From: an uncultured Chitinophagaceae bacterium
Lineage (GTDB): Bacteria; Bacteroidota; Bacteroidia; Chitinophagales; Chitinophagaceae
NCBI GenBank assembly: GCA_937907395.1
Contig: CALCII010000013.1
Location: 186,001-250,000, forward strand
DNA: 64,000 bases
Direction of reading: 5' to 3'
A program made the position numbers and the translations under genes. This document shows positions 32,285 to 40,729 of this stretch, in pieces (position 1 is the stretch's first letter; every line of letters starts with the position of its first letter). The notes under the pieces were generated by a model, which saw only the letters and a list, made by a program, of their open reading frames with translations, did not search any database and was not told where the DNA came from.

Positions 32285-34924
32285 ATGAATCTTGGAAATT
32301 TTACAATCAAAGCAGCCGAAGCTGTACAACAGGCACAGCAAATGGCTTTCAATGCAGGCCATGCCAACATTGAAACAGAACATCTGCTCAGTGCATTACT
32401 GAAGCAGGAAGATTCGCCAGTGAGTTACCTCCTTAAGAAAAACAATGTTACTATTAACCTGGTTGAGAACAAACTGCAGGAAGCAATTGATAAACTTCCC
32501 AAAGCCAGTGGCGATCCGGCACAGATGATCAGCCGGGAGATGAATAATGTAGTACTGCGTGCAGGTGCATCCCTTAAAACATTTGGTGATGAGTTTGTGA
32601 CTCCTGAACACCTGCTGCTGGCAGTTGCCCAGGGCAGCGATTCAACAGCCAAACTATTGAAAGATGCAGGCCTCACCGAAAAAGGGTTGATTACTTCTAT
32701 CAAAGAATTGCGTAAGGGTGATACGGTAAAAAGCCAGACACAGGAAACACAGTTCAACGCTTTGAACAAGTATGCAAAGAATCTGAACGAACTGGCACGC
32801 CAGGGCAAACTGGATCCTGTTATTGGCCGTGATGAAGAAATACGCCGCACCCTGCATATCCTTTCACGCCGCAGTAAAAACAATCCCATTCTTGTAGGTG
32901 AACCAGGTGTAGGTAAAACCGCTATTGCAGAAGGGTTGGCTATGCGCATCATCAATGGAGATGTGCCTGAAAACCTGAAGTCAAAAGTGATTTATGCATT
33001 GGATATGGGACAACTCATTGCAGGAGCCAAATACAAGGGTGAATTTGAAGAGCGCTTGAAAAGTGTGGTGAAAGAAGTGGCAACCAGTGAGGGTGAAATC
33101 CTTTTATTCATTGATGAAATTCATACACTGGTTGGAGCCGGTGGTGGTGAAGGAGCTATGGATGCGGCCAACATTTTGAAGCCTGCACTGGCCCGTGGTG
33201 AATTGAGAGCTATTGGTGCCACCACATTAAATGAATACCAGAAATATTTTGAAAAAGATAAAGCACTGGAACGCCGTTTCCAGAAAGTAATGATTGACGA
33301 ACCAAGTATGGAAGATGCGATTTCCATTCTCCGTGGTTTGAAAGACCGTTACGAAACGCACCATCATGTGCGTATCAAAGACGAAGCAATCATTGCTGCA
33401 GTTGAATTGAGCAGTCGTTATATCACCGATCGTTTTTTGCCGGATAAAGCCATTGACTTGATTGATGAAAGTGCCGCCAAACTGCGGTTGGAAATGAACA
33501 GTATGCCGGAGGAACTCGACAAACTGGAACGACAGATCCGGCAACTGGAAATTGAACGGGAAGCCATCAAACGTGAAAACGATGAAGTGAAACTGAAAGA
33601 ACTCAATACAGAAATTGCAAATCTTTCTGTAGGAAGAGATACGTTGAAAGCGAAATGGAAAGAAGAGAAAGAACTGGTGGAACAAATTCAGAACGCAAAA
33701 GTTTCTATTGAAAACCTGAAACTGGAAGCCGAAAGAGCAGAGCGTAACGGTGATTATGGCAAGGTGGCTGAAATCCGTTACGGAAAAATCAAGGAAGAAG
33801 AAAAAATTGCTGAGACATTAACCCGGCAACTGGCAGCAAGTAGTGAAAAAAGACTTTTAAAAGAAGAAGTGGATGCAGAAGATATAGCCGAGAATATTGC
33901 GAAGATGACGGGTATTCCTGTGGCAAAGATGATGCAGAGTGAGCGTGAAAAATTATTGCACCTCGAAGACGAACTGCATCAACGGGTGGTGGGACAGGAA
34001 GAAGCCATTACAGCTGTGGCCGATGCTATTCGCAGAAGCCGGGCCGGATTGAGCGATCCACGAAAACCCATTGGTTCCTTTATCTTCCTGGGTACTACCG
34101 GTGTGGGTAAAACAGAACTGGCCAAAGCATTGGCAGAGTATTTGTTTGATGATGAGAGCATGATGACAAGGATTGACATGAGCGAATACCAGGAAAAACA
34201 CACTGTTTCAAGACTGGTGGGAGCTCCTCCCGGATATGTGGGGTATGACGAAGGCGGACAACTCACAGAAGCCGTACGTCGTAAACCTTATAGTGTGGTT
34301 TTGCTGGATGAGATTGAAAAAGCTCACCCCGACGTATGGAACGTGCTTTTGCAGGTTTTGGACGATGGAAGGCTCACCGACAATAAAGGACGGGTGGTGA
34401 ATTTTAAAAATACTATCATCATCATGACCAGCAATATTGGAAGTCATTTAATACAGGAAGCCTTTGATAATGTGACAGATACGAACGTAGAAGAGGCTAC
34501 AGAAAAAGCAAAAACCGAAGTGATGAACCTGTTACGGCAAACCATTCGTCCAGAATTCCTGAATCGTGTGGATGAAATCATTATGTTTGCACCGCTCCTG
34601 AAGAAAGAAATCAGATCCATCATCCGCATTCAGTTGAACAATCTTCAGAAGTTGATCTCAGAAAGCGGTATTCACCTGGAATTTACAGATTACGCTTTAG
34701 ATTTTCTGGCCGAGAACGGTTTTGATCCTCAGTTTGGCGCACGTCCCTTGAAGCGTTTGATTCAGAAGGAAATCGTAAATGCACTCAGTAAGAGAATTCT
34801 TGCAGGGGATATCGATAAAACGAAACCAGTGATTGTTGATGTATTTGATGGTGTGGTGGTGTTCCGTAACGAACATTCCAACAATAACTCAGCACCAAAG
34901 AGTAAAGCAGCGGTCAAATCATAA
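32285..34924 (+). CDS. clpB: ATP-dependent disaggregase ClpB
   Basis: 879 residues from the ATG at 32285 (MNLGNFTIKAAEAVQQAQQ, the family opening; the longer frame adds 26 unrelated residues). Domains: Clp-N (1-150), AAA1 with Walker A GEPGVGKTA and Walker B LLFIDEIHTLVGAGGGEG, the coiled-coil middle domain (about 410-530), AAA2 with GTTGVGKTELAK and LLDEIEKAHPDV, and the C-terminal D2-small domain with FGARPLKR. It rescues aggregated protein with DnaK after stress. No heat-shock operator is recognised upstream. Confidence 0.98.
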   Translation: MNLGNFTIKAAEAVQQAQQMAFNAGHANIETEHLLSALLKQEDSPVSYLLKKNNVTINLVENKLQEAIDKLPKASGDPAQMISREMNNVVLRAGASLKTFGDEFVTPEHLLLAVAQGSDSTAKLLKDAGLTEKGLITSIKELRKGDTVKSQTQETQFNALNKYAKNLNELARQGKLDPVIGRDEEIRRTLHILSRRSKNNPILVGEPGVGKTAIAEGLAMRIINGDVPENLKSKVIYALDMGQLIAGAKYKGEFEERLKSVVKEVATSEGEILLFIDEIHTLVGAGGGEGAMDAANILKPALARGELRAIGATTLNEYQKYFEKDKALERRFQKVMIDEPSMEDAISILRGLKDRYETHHHVRIKDEAIIAAVELSSRYITDRFLPDKAIDLIDESAAKLRLEMNSMPEELDKLERQIRQLEIEREAIKRENDEVKLKELNTEIANLSVGRDTLKAKWKEEKELVEQIQNAKVSIENLKLEAERAERNGDYGKVAEIRYGKIKEEEKIAETLTRQLAASSEKRLLKEEVDAEDIAENIAKMTGIPVAKMMQSEREKLLHLEDELHQRVVGQEEAITAVADAIRRSRAGLSDPRKPIGSFIFLGTTGVGKTELAKALAEYLFDDESMMTRIDMSEYQEKHTVSRLVGAPPGYVGYDEGGQLTEAVRRKPYSVVLLDEIEKAHPDVWNVLLQVLDDGRLTDNKGRVVNFKNTIIIMTSNIGSHLIQEAFDNVTDTNVEEATEKAKTEVMNLLRQTIRPEFLNRVDEIIMFAPLLKKEIRSIIRIQLNNLQKLISESGIHLEFTDYALDFLAENGFDPQFGARPLKRLIQKEIVNALSKRILAGDIDKTKPVIVDVFDGVVVFRNEHSNNNSAPKSKAAVKS

Positions 34925-35002
34925 ACATGCCCGGATTGTGTGTAAGAAACGTGAAGGCATAAATTGTAAACAATAAAAATCCCTTTGGGAAAGGAAACAA
35001 GT

Positions 35003-35590
35003 ATGGCGCATAACAAAGCCCAGGTAATTGAACTGATTTTGCCGAAAGATATATGGGTGGGAAATAAACAAGCACCGGTGAAGCTGGTGATGCATGGCGA
35101 CTACGAAAGTGAGGCCTGTGCCAAAGCAAATGAAGTGGTGAACGAACTGATGGAAAAATACGGAGATCAGATGCAATTTAATTTCCGTCATTTTCCCCTT
35201 ACTAAAATTCATCCGTTTGCGCAGAAAGCAGCAGAAGCTTCTGTTGGTGCAGCACAGGAAGGAAAATTCTGGCCTATGCATAATATCTTATTTGCACACC
35301 GCCGCAGGTTGGGAACCATCAGCCTGAAAGAATATGCAAAAGATGCAGGTGTTACCGATAAAAATTTTCTTACCAAGCTGGTTGACTCAGTATACGGCTG
35401 GAGTGTAAGAGCCGATTTACTGGAAGGTGCTGATATGGGAATCCGTGACGTTCCTTTCTTCTACATCAATGGTGAAGAATACAAAGGTGGCGTGAACACA
35501 AGCGCTATGAGTAAAGTGATTGATGGATTTCTGAAAAAGAAAGTGGCTGTTAAAACAAGCTCCAAAGCTGCAGCAAAGAAAAGAGCATAA
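35003..35590 (+). CDS. DsbA-like thioredoxin-fold protein lacking the first active-site cysteine
   Basis: 195 residues from the ATG at 35003. The fold is that of the DsbA/thioredoxin_4 family: APVKLVMHGDYESEAC, the helical insert HPFAQKAAEASVGAAQEGKFWPMHNILFAH, and the cis-proline segment IRDVPFFYINGEEYKGG. At the CxxC position only the second cysteine remains (S36-E-A-C39). No signal peptide is visible, so it may be cytoplasmic. C-terminus is Lys/Ala rich. It follows clpB by 78 bp and may share a transcript; a strong terminator follows. Not a standard oxidase; peroxidase- or glutathione-type chemistry is possible. Confidence 0.76.
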   Translation: MAHNKAQVIELILPKDIWVGNKQAPVKLVMHGDYESEACAKANEVVNELMEKYGDQMQFNFRHFPLTKIHPFAQKAAEASVGAAQEGKFWPMHNILFAHRRRLGTISLKEYAKDAGVTDKNFLTKLVDSVYGWSVRADLLEGADMGIRDVPFFYINGEEYKGGVNTSAMSKVIDGFLKKKVAVKTSSKAAAKKRA

Positions 35591-35607
35591 TCAGAATACT
35601 GTATAGT

Positions 35608-35642
35608 AAAACGGCAACAATTCAATTGTTGCCGTTTTTTTA
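35608..35642 (+). terminator. Rho-independent terminator after the DsbA-like gene
   Basis: Long perfect inverted repeat with arms AAAACGGCAACAATT (35608-35622) and its complement (35624-35638), followed by T. The A-rich left flank suggests it can also act for the convergent M20 gene. Confidence 0.88.
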
Positions 35643-35658
35643 TTTTGTAGAACGTTGT

Positions 35659-37110
35659 TTATTGTTTGCCGTGTTGCATCACCAGTTTGTAAAAAAAGAT
35701 CATGCGGTGTAAATCGGATACACCAATACGTTCATCAATCCCATGAAAACCTTTTGCATCCTGCAAGGGAATAAAGTTGAGTACCGCATTACTGAATGGG
35801 CGGAAGTATCTGGAATCTGTTGCGCCTAAAACGAGGTATGGAGAAACCAATGCATTGGGCACCGATTGATACGCAAAATTTTCAATCAGTTTAAACATCG
35901 GATGATCCGATGAGGTGAGTGTCGAAGGCTCCATTAATGAAATGGTTTGTTTGGTAACCTGTACACGATCGTCATTGATTGCTTTTTTTACAAAGTTGAG
36001 CACATCATCACTGGTTTGTCCGGGTAGAATCCGGCTGTTGAAAGTGGCTTTAGCAACAGTGGGGATCACATTGTCCTTGATACCAGCTTTCACAATAGTG
36101 GGCACCAGGGTGGTATGAATCATGGCATTGGTTCCTTTGTCTTTTTCCAGCTGGCTCACCACCAAACTGTTAAACAACCATCGGTTGCTCATGGCCAGTC
36201 GGCTGATGAAATCCTGTCCGGGTCCGATTCGTTGCAACAAATCCTGAACAGGTGCCGGGAAAAGAGCAGGCATTTGTGTGGCCCTTACTTTTACTATAGC
36301 GTTGTTCAACACATCAATGGCTGTTTCACGCATGGGCATGGATGAATGTCCGCCCGGGATTTCAACAGTCAGGTCAATGTTCACATATCCTTTTTCACCC
36401 ACACCAATAATGGCAACAGAGCGGTTGAGTTTTTTGAAACGTTCTTTTTCTACTTGTCCGCCTTCATCCAATACCAGTTCCGGTTCTATCTTTTGTTGTT
36501 GGAACCATTTTGAAATATAAGCAGCACCACGTTTACCGGCAATTTCTTCATCATGGCCAAAGCATAGATAAATGGTTCTTTCCGGTTGGTAGTTTGCTTT
36601 TAATAATTGCTCTGTTGCTTCCAGAATACTTATTACAGATGCCTTGTCATCCACAGCTCCACGTCCCCAGATCGTATCGTTCAGGATTAATCCGCTGAAA
36701 GGTGATTGCTTCCAGTTTTTTTCGGCCACCGCCTCAACCGGCACCACATCCATATGCGCCATCAGCACATAAGGCTTCAAGGTGGTGTCTTTGCCTTTCC
36801 AGATGAAGACGTAACTGAATTCATTAAAGATTAACCGTGGAAGCTTTTCATGCACAGTTGGATACGTGGTTTCAAGGAAAACCTTGAATTTTCTGAATTC
36901 TGTTGTGTCTATGGGCAACGTATCGCCAAAGGAAACCGTCTTGATTTGCAGTGCCTGACTCATATGAAGAGCAGCCGAATCACTGATATTGGTTATTGGT
37001 TTTGATGCTTGTAAAGGCGTAATCTTACTAAACTGAAATGTATTGTAGAGCAATACGCCAACCAAAACAATCAGGAGCAAGACGATAGCCAGTATAATTT
37101 TGCGGAACAT
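35659..37110 (-). CDS. M20-family metallopeptidase, carboxypeptidase S-like, membrane-anchored
   Basis: 483 residues. An N-terminal hydrophobic helix (IILAIVLLLIVLVGVLLYN) anchors it or serves as an export signal. M20 zinc motifs are in order: VLMAHMDVVPV, DTIWGRGAVDDKASV, CFGHDEEIAGKRGAAYI, and the dimerisation domain GGHSSMPMRETAID. The length and the GRGAVDDK block match the carboxypeptidase S/PM20D1 group, which cuts or condenses N-acyl amino acids. It acts outside the cytoplasm if the helix is a signal anchor. Confidence 0.88.
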   Translation of the reverse strand: MFRKIILAIVLLLIVLVGVLLYNTFQFSKITPLQASKPITNISDSAALHMSQALQIKTVSFGDTLPIDTTEFRKFKVFLETTYPTVHEKLPRLIFNEFSYVFIWKGKDTTLKPYVLMAHMDVVPVEAVAEKNWKQSPFSGLILNDTIWGRGAVDDKASVISILEATEQLLKANYQPERTIYLCFGHDEEIAGKRGAAYISKWFQQQKIEPELVLDEGGQVEKERFKKLNRSVAIIGVGEKGYVNIDLTVEIPGGHSSMPMRETAIDVLNNAIVKVRATQMPALFPAPVQDLLQRIGPGQDFISRLAMSNRWLFNSLVVSQLEKDKGTNAMIHTTLVPTIVKAGIKDNVIPTVAKATFNSRILPGQTSDDVLNFVKKAINDDRVQVTKQTISLMEPSTLTSSDHPMFKLIENFAYQSVPNALVSPYLVLGATDSRYFRPFSNAVLNFIPLQDAKGFHGIDERIGVSDLHRMIFFYKLVMQHGKQ

Positions 37111-37213
37111 ATGTGCTGGTTTTGTGTAAGGTACAATAATACAGCATCGGATGGGTTACAGGAAAGATGATGCTGTAAAAAAAGTCAATTTTTCATTTAT
37201 TAAATATATCATC

Positions 37214-37558
37214 ATGAACGAAAATCAAACTACGGGAAACAGCAACGAACCTGGTAAAGACTGGAAAGATCAGGCCGAAGAAAAAATTCAGGAATTAAAA
37301 GGAAAAGCAGGGGAACTGGCAGATAAGGCTGAAGATAAATTTGAAGAGTTAAAAGATCTGGCGGAAAACAAATTCAGCGACTTGAAAGGAAAAGCCGATG
37401 TACTGGCTGATAAAGCAGAGGATAAATTTGAAGAACTGAAGGATAAAGCGGAAGATGTGATGGATGAGTTGAAAGAGAAAGCAGGTAGTTTGTGGGATCA
37501 ACTCACCGATAAATTGGGTGGATCTGATGAAAGGGCAAAACAAAACCCCGGTAACTAA
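37214..37558 (+). CDS. Amphipathic 11-residue-repeat protein (LEA-like)
   Basis: 114 residues from the ATG at 37214. Nearly all of it consists of charged helical repeats: AEEKIQELKGK, AGELADK, AEDKFEELKDL, AENKFSDLKGK, ADVLADK, AEDKFEELKDK, AEDVMDELKEK, AGSLWDQLTDK, a mixture of 11-mers and 7-mers in which an 11-7-11 pattern of 29 residues recurs. Such repeats are found in group 3 LEA and apolipoprotein-like proteins and in YtxH/CsbD-like stress proteins. No signal peptide; one tryptophan near the end. Likely a soluble stress or desiccation protein; function is inferred. Confidence 0.7.
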   Translation: MNENQTTGNSNEPGKDWKDQAEEKIQELKGKAGELADKAEDKFEELKDLAENKFSDLKGKADVLADKAEDKFEELKDKAEDVMDELKEKAGSLWDQLTDKLGGSDERAKQNPGN

Positions 37559-37562
37559 ATTG

Positions 37563-37592
37563 AAAGGCTGTCAGTTCTGACAGCCTTTTTGT
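37563..37592 (+). terminator. Rho-independent terminator after the repeat protein gene
   Basis: AAAGGCTGTCAG-TT-CTGACAGCCTTT (37563-37588) followed by TT. Confidence 0.87.
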
Positions 37593-37619
37593 TTCTTTAC
37601 TATCTTGCTTTTTTCAACT

Positions 37620-38117
37620 ATGAATGCAATTGATCTGGTAGCAGAATTAAAACTTCAGCCACATCCTGAAGGAGGCTTTTATGCACTTACTTATAAAAGT
37701 GGCGGTCAAATACCTCATGAGGTTTTGCCGGATGGTTTCTCTGGCGACAGAGTATTTTCCACTGCTATTTACTTTCTTCTTTCAGGAAAAGATTTCTCTG
37801 CATTTCACCGGATACAGAGTGATGAACTTTGGCATTTTTATGCAGGTTGCGGATTGGAAATATTTGTCATCCACCCCAATGGCAATAGTGAGGTGTTAAA
37901 ACTGGGTAGCGATCTCAATAATGGTTTCCGGTTTCAGCAGACGGTTCCTGCAGGCTGCTGGTTTGCTTCGAGACCTGTGGATGAGAACCACTTTAGCCTG
38001 GTAGGGTGTACAGTGGCACCGGGATTTGATTTTGCCGACTTTGAATTGGCAGAAAAAGAGCAGTTGCTTTCAGCATATCCACAACATTCGGACTGGATTC
38101 ATCAATTATGCAGATAA
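37620..38117 (+). CDS. Cupin domain protein (DUF985 family)
   Basis: 165 residues from the ATG at 37620. The opening LVAELKLQPHPEGGFYALTYKSGG and the segments STAIYFLLSGKDFSAFHRIQSDELWHFYAG and LVGCTVAPGFDFADFELAEK are the conserved blocks of the DUF985 cupins. HxH-like and glutamate residues of the barrel could bind a metal. Enzymatic role unknown. A bidirectional terminator separates it from the convergent metal-binding protein gene. Confidence 0.86.
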   Translation: MNAIDLVAELKLQPHPEGGFYALTYKSGGQIPHEVLPDGFSGDRVFSTAIYFLLSGKDFSAFHRIQSDELWHFYAGCGLEIFVIHPNGNSEVLKLGSDLNNGFRFQQTVPAGCWFASRPVDENHFSLVGCTVAPGFDFADFELAEKEQLLSAYPQHSDWIHQLCR

Positions 38118-38148
38118 AAAAAGAGGAGATCGATGTCTCCTCTTTTTT
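38118..38148. terminator. Bidirectional terminator between the cupin and metal-binding genes
   Basis: AAAAAGAGGAGA / TCTCCTCTTTTT (38118-38129 and 38136-38147), loop 6 nt, T runs on both strands. Confidence 0.87.
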
Positions 38149-38150
38149 TA

Positions 38151-38717
38151 TTAATCTTTTTCCTGGTGTTCCCGTTTTTCATGTTTTAATTCCATGCCGC
38201 ATTTTGAACATTTGCCAGGTTTATCGCTGATGACATCTTTGTGCATCGGACAAACAAAAGGTCTGATTTCTTTCTTGCCCCTTGTCATTTCCATACCGCA
38301 TTTCGGGCATTTGCCGGCATGATCACTGGTTACTTCCTTATGCATCGGACAAGTAAACTCTTTCTTTTCATTTTTCTCGCCATGCTCTTTTTTCTCTTTT
38401 ACCAGTTCCATTCCGCATTTGGAACATTTGCCGGGTTGATTGCTTGTAACATCTTTATGCATCGGGCAGGTAAACTCCTTATGGTTTCCTTTGCCGGAAT
38501 GCTCTTTCTTTTCTTTTTTCAATTCCATGCCACATTGCGGACATTTCCCCGGTTGATCGCTGCTTACATTGCTATGCATGGGGCAGGTGTATTTGCCTTC
38601 ATACTTTTGAATTTTTTCAACTTTGTTTTTGCTTTTTGATTTCCCCTTTTCCTGTGCGAAAGTTGAAACGGAGAACATACTGAGGATGGCCATCAGCACC
38701 AGGATTCCTTTTTTCAT
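38151..38717 (-). CDS. Exported protein with four tandem heavy-metal-binding (HMBD) repeats
   Basis: 188 residues with a signal peptide (MKKGILVLMAILSMFSVSTFA). It holds four copies, at about 43-65, 82-104, 121-144 and 154-177, of the heavy-metal-binding domain pattern CPMHxxVxSxxxGKCxxCGMEL, joined by Lys/Glu/His-rich linkers (KEKKEHGEKNEKK). This domain normally occurs once, in CusB/CopB-type copper or silver efflux proteins. With CPMH and KCxxCGM ligands in every copy the protein could bind several copper or similar ions in the periplasm. No efflux genes adjoin it. Confidence 0.85.
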   Translation of the reverse strand: MKKGILVLMAILSMFSVSTFAQEKGKSKSKNKVEKIQKYEGKYTCPMHSNVSSDQPGKCPQCGMELKKEKKEHSGKGNHKEFTCPMHKDVTSNQPGKCSKCGMELVKEKKEHGEKNEKKEFTCPMHKEVTSDHAGKCPKCGMEMTRGKKEIRPFVCPMHKDVISDKPGKCSKCGMELKHEKREHQEKD

Positions 38718-38790
38718 ATTGTTTTATTTAAAAAGATTAACAGAGCTGATAAAAGGTTGTGCAAATGGATCCATTTTCAAAGTTGTGCGT

Positions 38791-39450
38791 CTAATCTCTC
38801 ACACATCTGATCGAAAAACCGTTTCCTTTCTGGTAACTAAAGCGGCTGATTTTATTTCCCGGGCCTATTTCTCTTCCCCATGCTGTTTCTGCTCCGTACT
38901 CCTGTACACTCCACCAGATAGAAAAGTTTCCAATGCTGCGGAATGAACCTTCGGAGTCTCGTGAACCGCCAGGTATAGCCGAAAAATTACTTTTATTAGT
39001 GCCGTTTTTATTAAGCCAGCCTGTTGTGTTTTTCATTTTTGCCCCCGCTACTTTTGCTCCTCCCAAAAATAAAGTCACACGTTGCCACTCTTCATCATTG
39101 GGAATATGCCATTTGGCGGGAGCTAATCCACGGGGATCAATAATGGCCCAGTAGTTATAAAGTTTTCCGTATTTGGGCCCGTTGGTAGGGTCGTTGTTGT
39201 AATAACACCATGCAGGAATATTCATGAGATCGGCTTGTTTCCATTCCTCAGGAGTTTTGGCTTCCATGATAATGTCGCCGTTTTTAAAGGTTCTTACATT
39301 CAGATTCTCAGACATCCAGGTTTGCGTTCCCAGTTTTACGGTTTGATACCTGTTGCCCTCCACGTCTTTTAATACCGGGCCGGGAAGCTGCGAATAGGAG
39401 ATCGTTCTTGCAGAAATCAATAAGGTTAAAATCAGGATGATACGTTTCAT
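38791..39450 (-). CDS. Exported FISUMP-domain protein
   Basis: 219 residues with a signal peptide (MKRIILILTLLISARTISYS). It has the Fibrobacter succinogenes major paralogous domain pattern: VKLGTQTWMSENLNVRTFKNGD, WCYYNNDP, YGKLYNYWAI, AKWHIPNDEEWQ, IPGGSRDSEGSFRSIGNFSIWWS, and FSIRCVRD. Such domains are surface or periplasmic beta-rich modules of unknown role, frequent in Bacteroidota and Fibrobacteres. A 73-bp gap separates it from the next gene on the same strand. Confidence 0.85.
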   Translation of the reverse strand: MKRIILILTLLISARTISYSQLPGPVLKDVEGNRYQTVKLGTQTWMSENLNVRTFKNGDIIMEAKTPEEWKQADLMNIPAWCYYNNDPTNGPKYGKLYNYWAIIDPRGLAPAKWHIPNDEEWQRVTLFLGGAKVAGAKMKNTTGWLNKNGTNKSNFSAIPGGSRDSEGSFRSIGNFSIWWSVQEYGAETAWGREIGPGNKISRFSYQKGNGFSIRCVRD

Positions 39451-39596
39451 GGTTTTGATTTTACCGGGTGTTATTCAAATTTAAATGAGATCAGGTTGTT
39501 GTTCACCAAAGATATAGTAACATTTGGTTACTAAACGTATCTCTGAGACCCCGGTTCTGGTAACAGGTTTAAATTTTCAATAAATAGGGGAATCCT

Positions 39597-39950
39597 TTAT
39601 GATGGCATCCGTGATATCACAATGAAAGCAAGTATAATTAACAGCAATATCAGGAAGGTACTCAGGATCAATAAAGACATATTGGGCAGCGGTGTTCTTT
39701 TTCTTCTTCGTCTTGACTGTAACTGCTGTGTGAGCCGGCGGTTGATATTTGCAACTGTAGTTGGGATAGCATCCTTGTTCTCAATTAAGGCAAGCCCTTC
39801 TTCCGCATCTGAAAGGAATCCTGCGTTGTTGAGTTGTTCTTCCACCATGCGCTGTTCATCCGGACTTAAATTTCCGTTGATGTAGTTGAGCAGTTGTTCT
39901 TCGCTCAGCTCCTGCTCATCGTTTAATATGTTCAGCAGTTCATCGTTCAT
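39597..39950 (-). CDS. Small single-pass membrane protein, possible anti-sigma partner
   Basis: 117 residues. A polar, acidic, mainly helical N-terminus (LNDEQELSEEQLLNYINGNLSPDEQRMVEEQL resembles the opening of anti-sigma factors of the zf-HC2 type), a basic stretch (RRRRKRTP) and one membrane helix (SLLILSTFLILLLIILAFIVI). It has no Cys or His at the zinc site. The start overlaps the end of the ECF sigma gene by 11 bp, so it is almost certainly translated with it. Anti-sigma role is inferred from position and layout. Confidence 0.7.
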   Translation of the reverse strand: MNDELLNILNDEQELSEEQLLNYINGNLSPDEQRMVEEQLNNAGFLSDAEEGLALIENKDAIPTTVANINRRLTQQLQSRRRRKRTPLPNMSLLILSTFLILLLIILAFIVISRMPS

Positions 39951-40506
39951 TTGTTTGTTTTTGCAAAAGCATTTTCAAGTTACGCTTTCCGTTTTGAATA
40001 TGGCTTTTCACCTGCATTAATGTATAGCCTGTTGATGCGGCAATTTCATGGTAGCTTTTTTTCTGAAGATAAAATAATTCAATGCAACTTCTCTGCTCCT
40101 GGCCCAGCAGAGGAATGGAAGCCGAGAGCCTGTTCAATAGCTCCTCTTTCTGAATATAGTCGGCCACATTGCTCTCATCTGCAGGCGTGGAAATCATTTT
40201 TTCTGTAACCGGAACGGTAGCTTTGCCTTTGTCTCTCAGTTTCATGAGACAATGATTTTTGGCCACCATGTAAATCCAGCTTTTAAAATAATCCACTTTG
40301 TACTTCTGTAGCTCTTTCAAACATTTTTCAAAAACCTGTTGTACCGCATCTTTCGCTTCCTCTTCATCTTTGAGGTATTTCATGCAAACGCCCAATAGTA
40401 AAAGAGTGTATCGCTGTAATAACAGCCCCAGCCACTTATTGTCTCCATCCAGATGGAATTGTTCCAGTAATTCCTGGTCGGTTAATGTGGTGGCTCCTGT
40501 TTTCAA
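39940..40506 (-). CDS. ECF-type RNA polymerase sigma factor
   Basis: 188 residues. Region 2 spans about 25-95 (LLLQRYTLLLLGVCMKYLKDEEEAKDAVQQVFEKCLKELQKYKV, then FKSWIYMVAKNHCLMKLRD); region 4 spans about 120-180 (LGQEQRSCIELFYLQKKSYHEIAASTGYTLMQVKSHIQNGKRNL). The start is TTG at 40506, since a stop codon lies 36 bp upstream in frame and no ATG intervenes. It is followed by a coupled membrane protein. A perfect palindrome lies just upstream. Regulon unknown. Confidence 0.88.
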   Translation of the reverse strand: MKTGATTLTDQELLEQFHLDGDNKWLGLLLQRYTLLLLGVCMKYLKDEEEAKDAVQQVFEKCLKELQKYKVDYFKSWIYMVAKNHCLMKLRDKGKATVPVTEKMISTPADESNVADYIQKEELLNRLSASIPLLGQEQRSCIELFYLQKKSYHEIAASTGYTLMQVKSHIQNGKRNLKMLLQKQTNER

Positions 40507-40520
40507 TAGACTGATTTTGG

Positions 40521-40538
40521 TGTAGTGTTTACACTACA
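40521..40538. promoter_or_regulatory. Perfect palindrome upstream of the ECF sigma gene
   Basis: TGTAGTG-TTTA-CACTACA, 14 bp before the sigma start at 40506; could be an operator or a leader hairpin. On the minus strand it is preceded by CATCTTTG, close to the -7 consensus. Confidence 0.4.
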
Positions 40539-40729
40539 AAGATGCGGTTCTTATCAAAACTCCATAAATGTTTCACATCTTTTTAAAGGAATGGGATGGC
40601 AACAAGATTCATTAAATCTGTGAATAACTGGTAGTTCTTTGTGCAACGGCTTATCATGAGTTTTCATCATGGAGGATGAGATACCTGCCAATACACCTTC
40701 TACAAATAATCGCTTACAAAACTTACATT

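Noticed and set aside
32425..32955. 176-residue open frame antisense to clpB
   Set aside because: It lies wholly within clpB on the opposite strand and has the Arg/Ser/Leu-rich composition of a shadow frame; no domain is recognisable.
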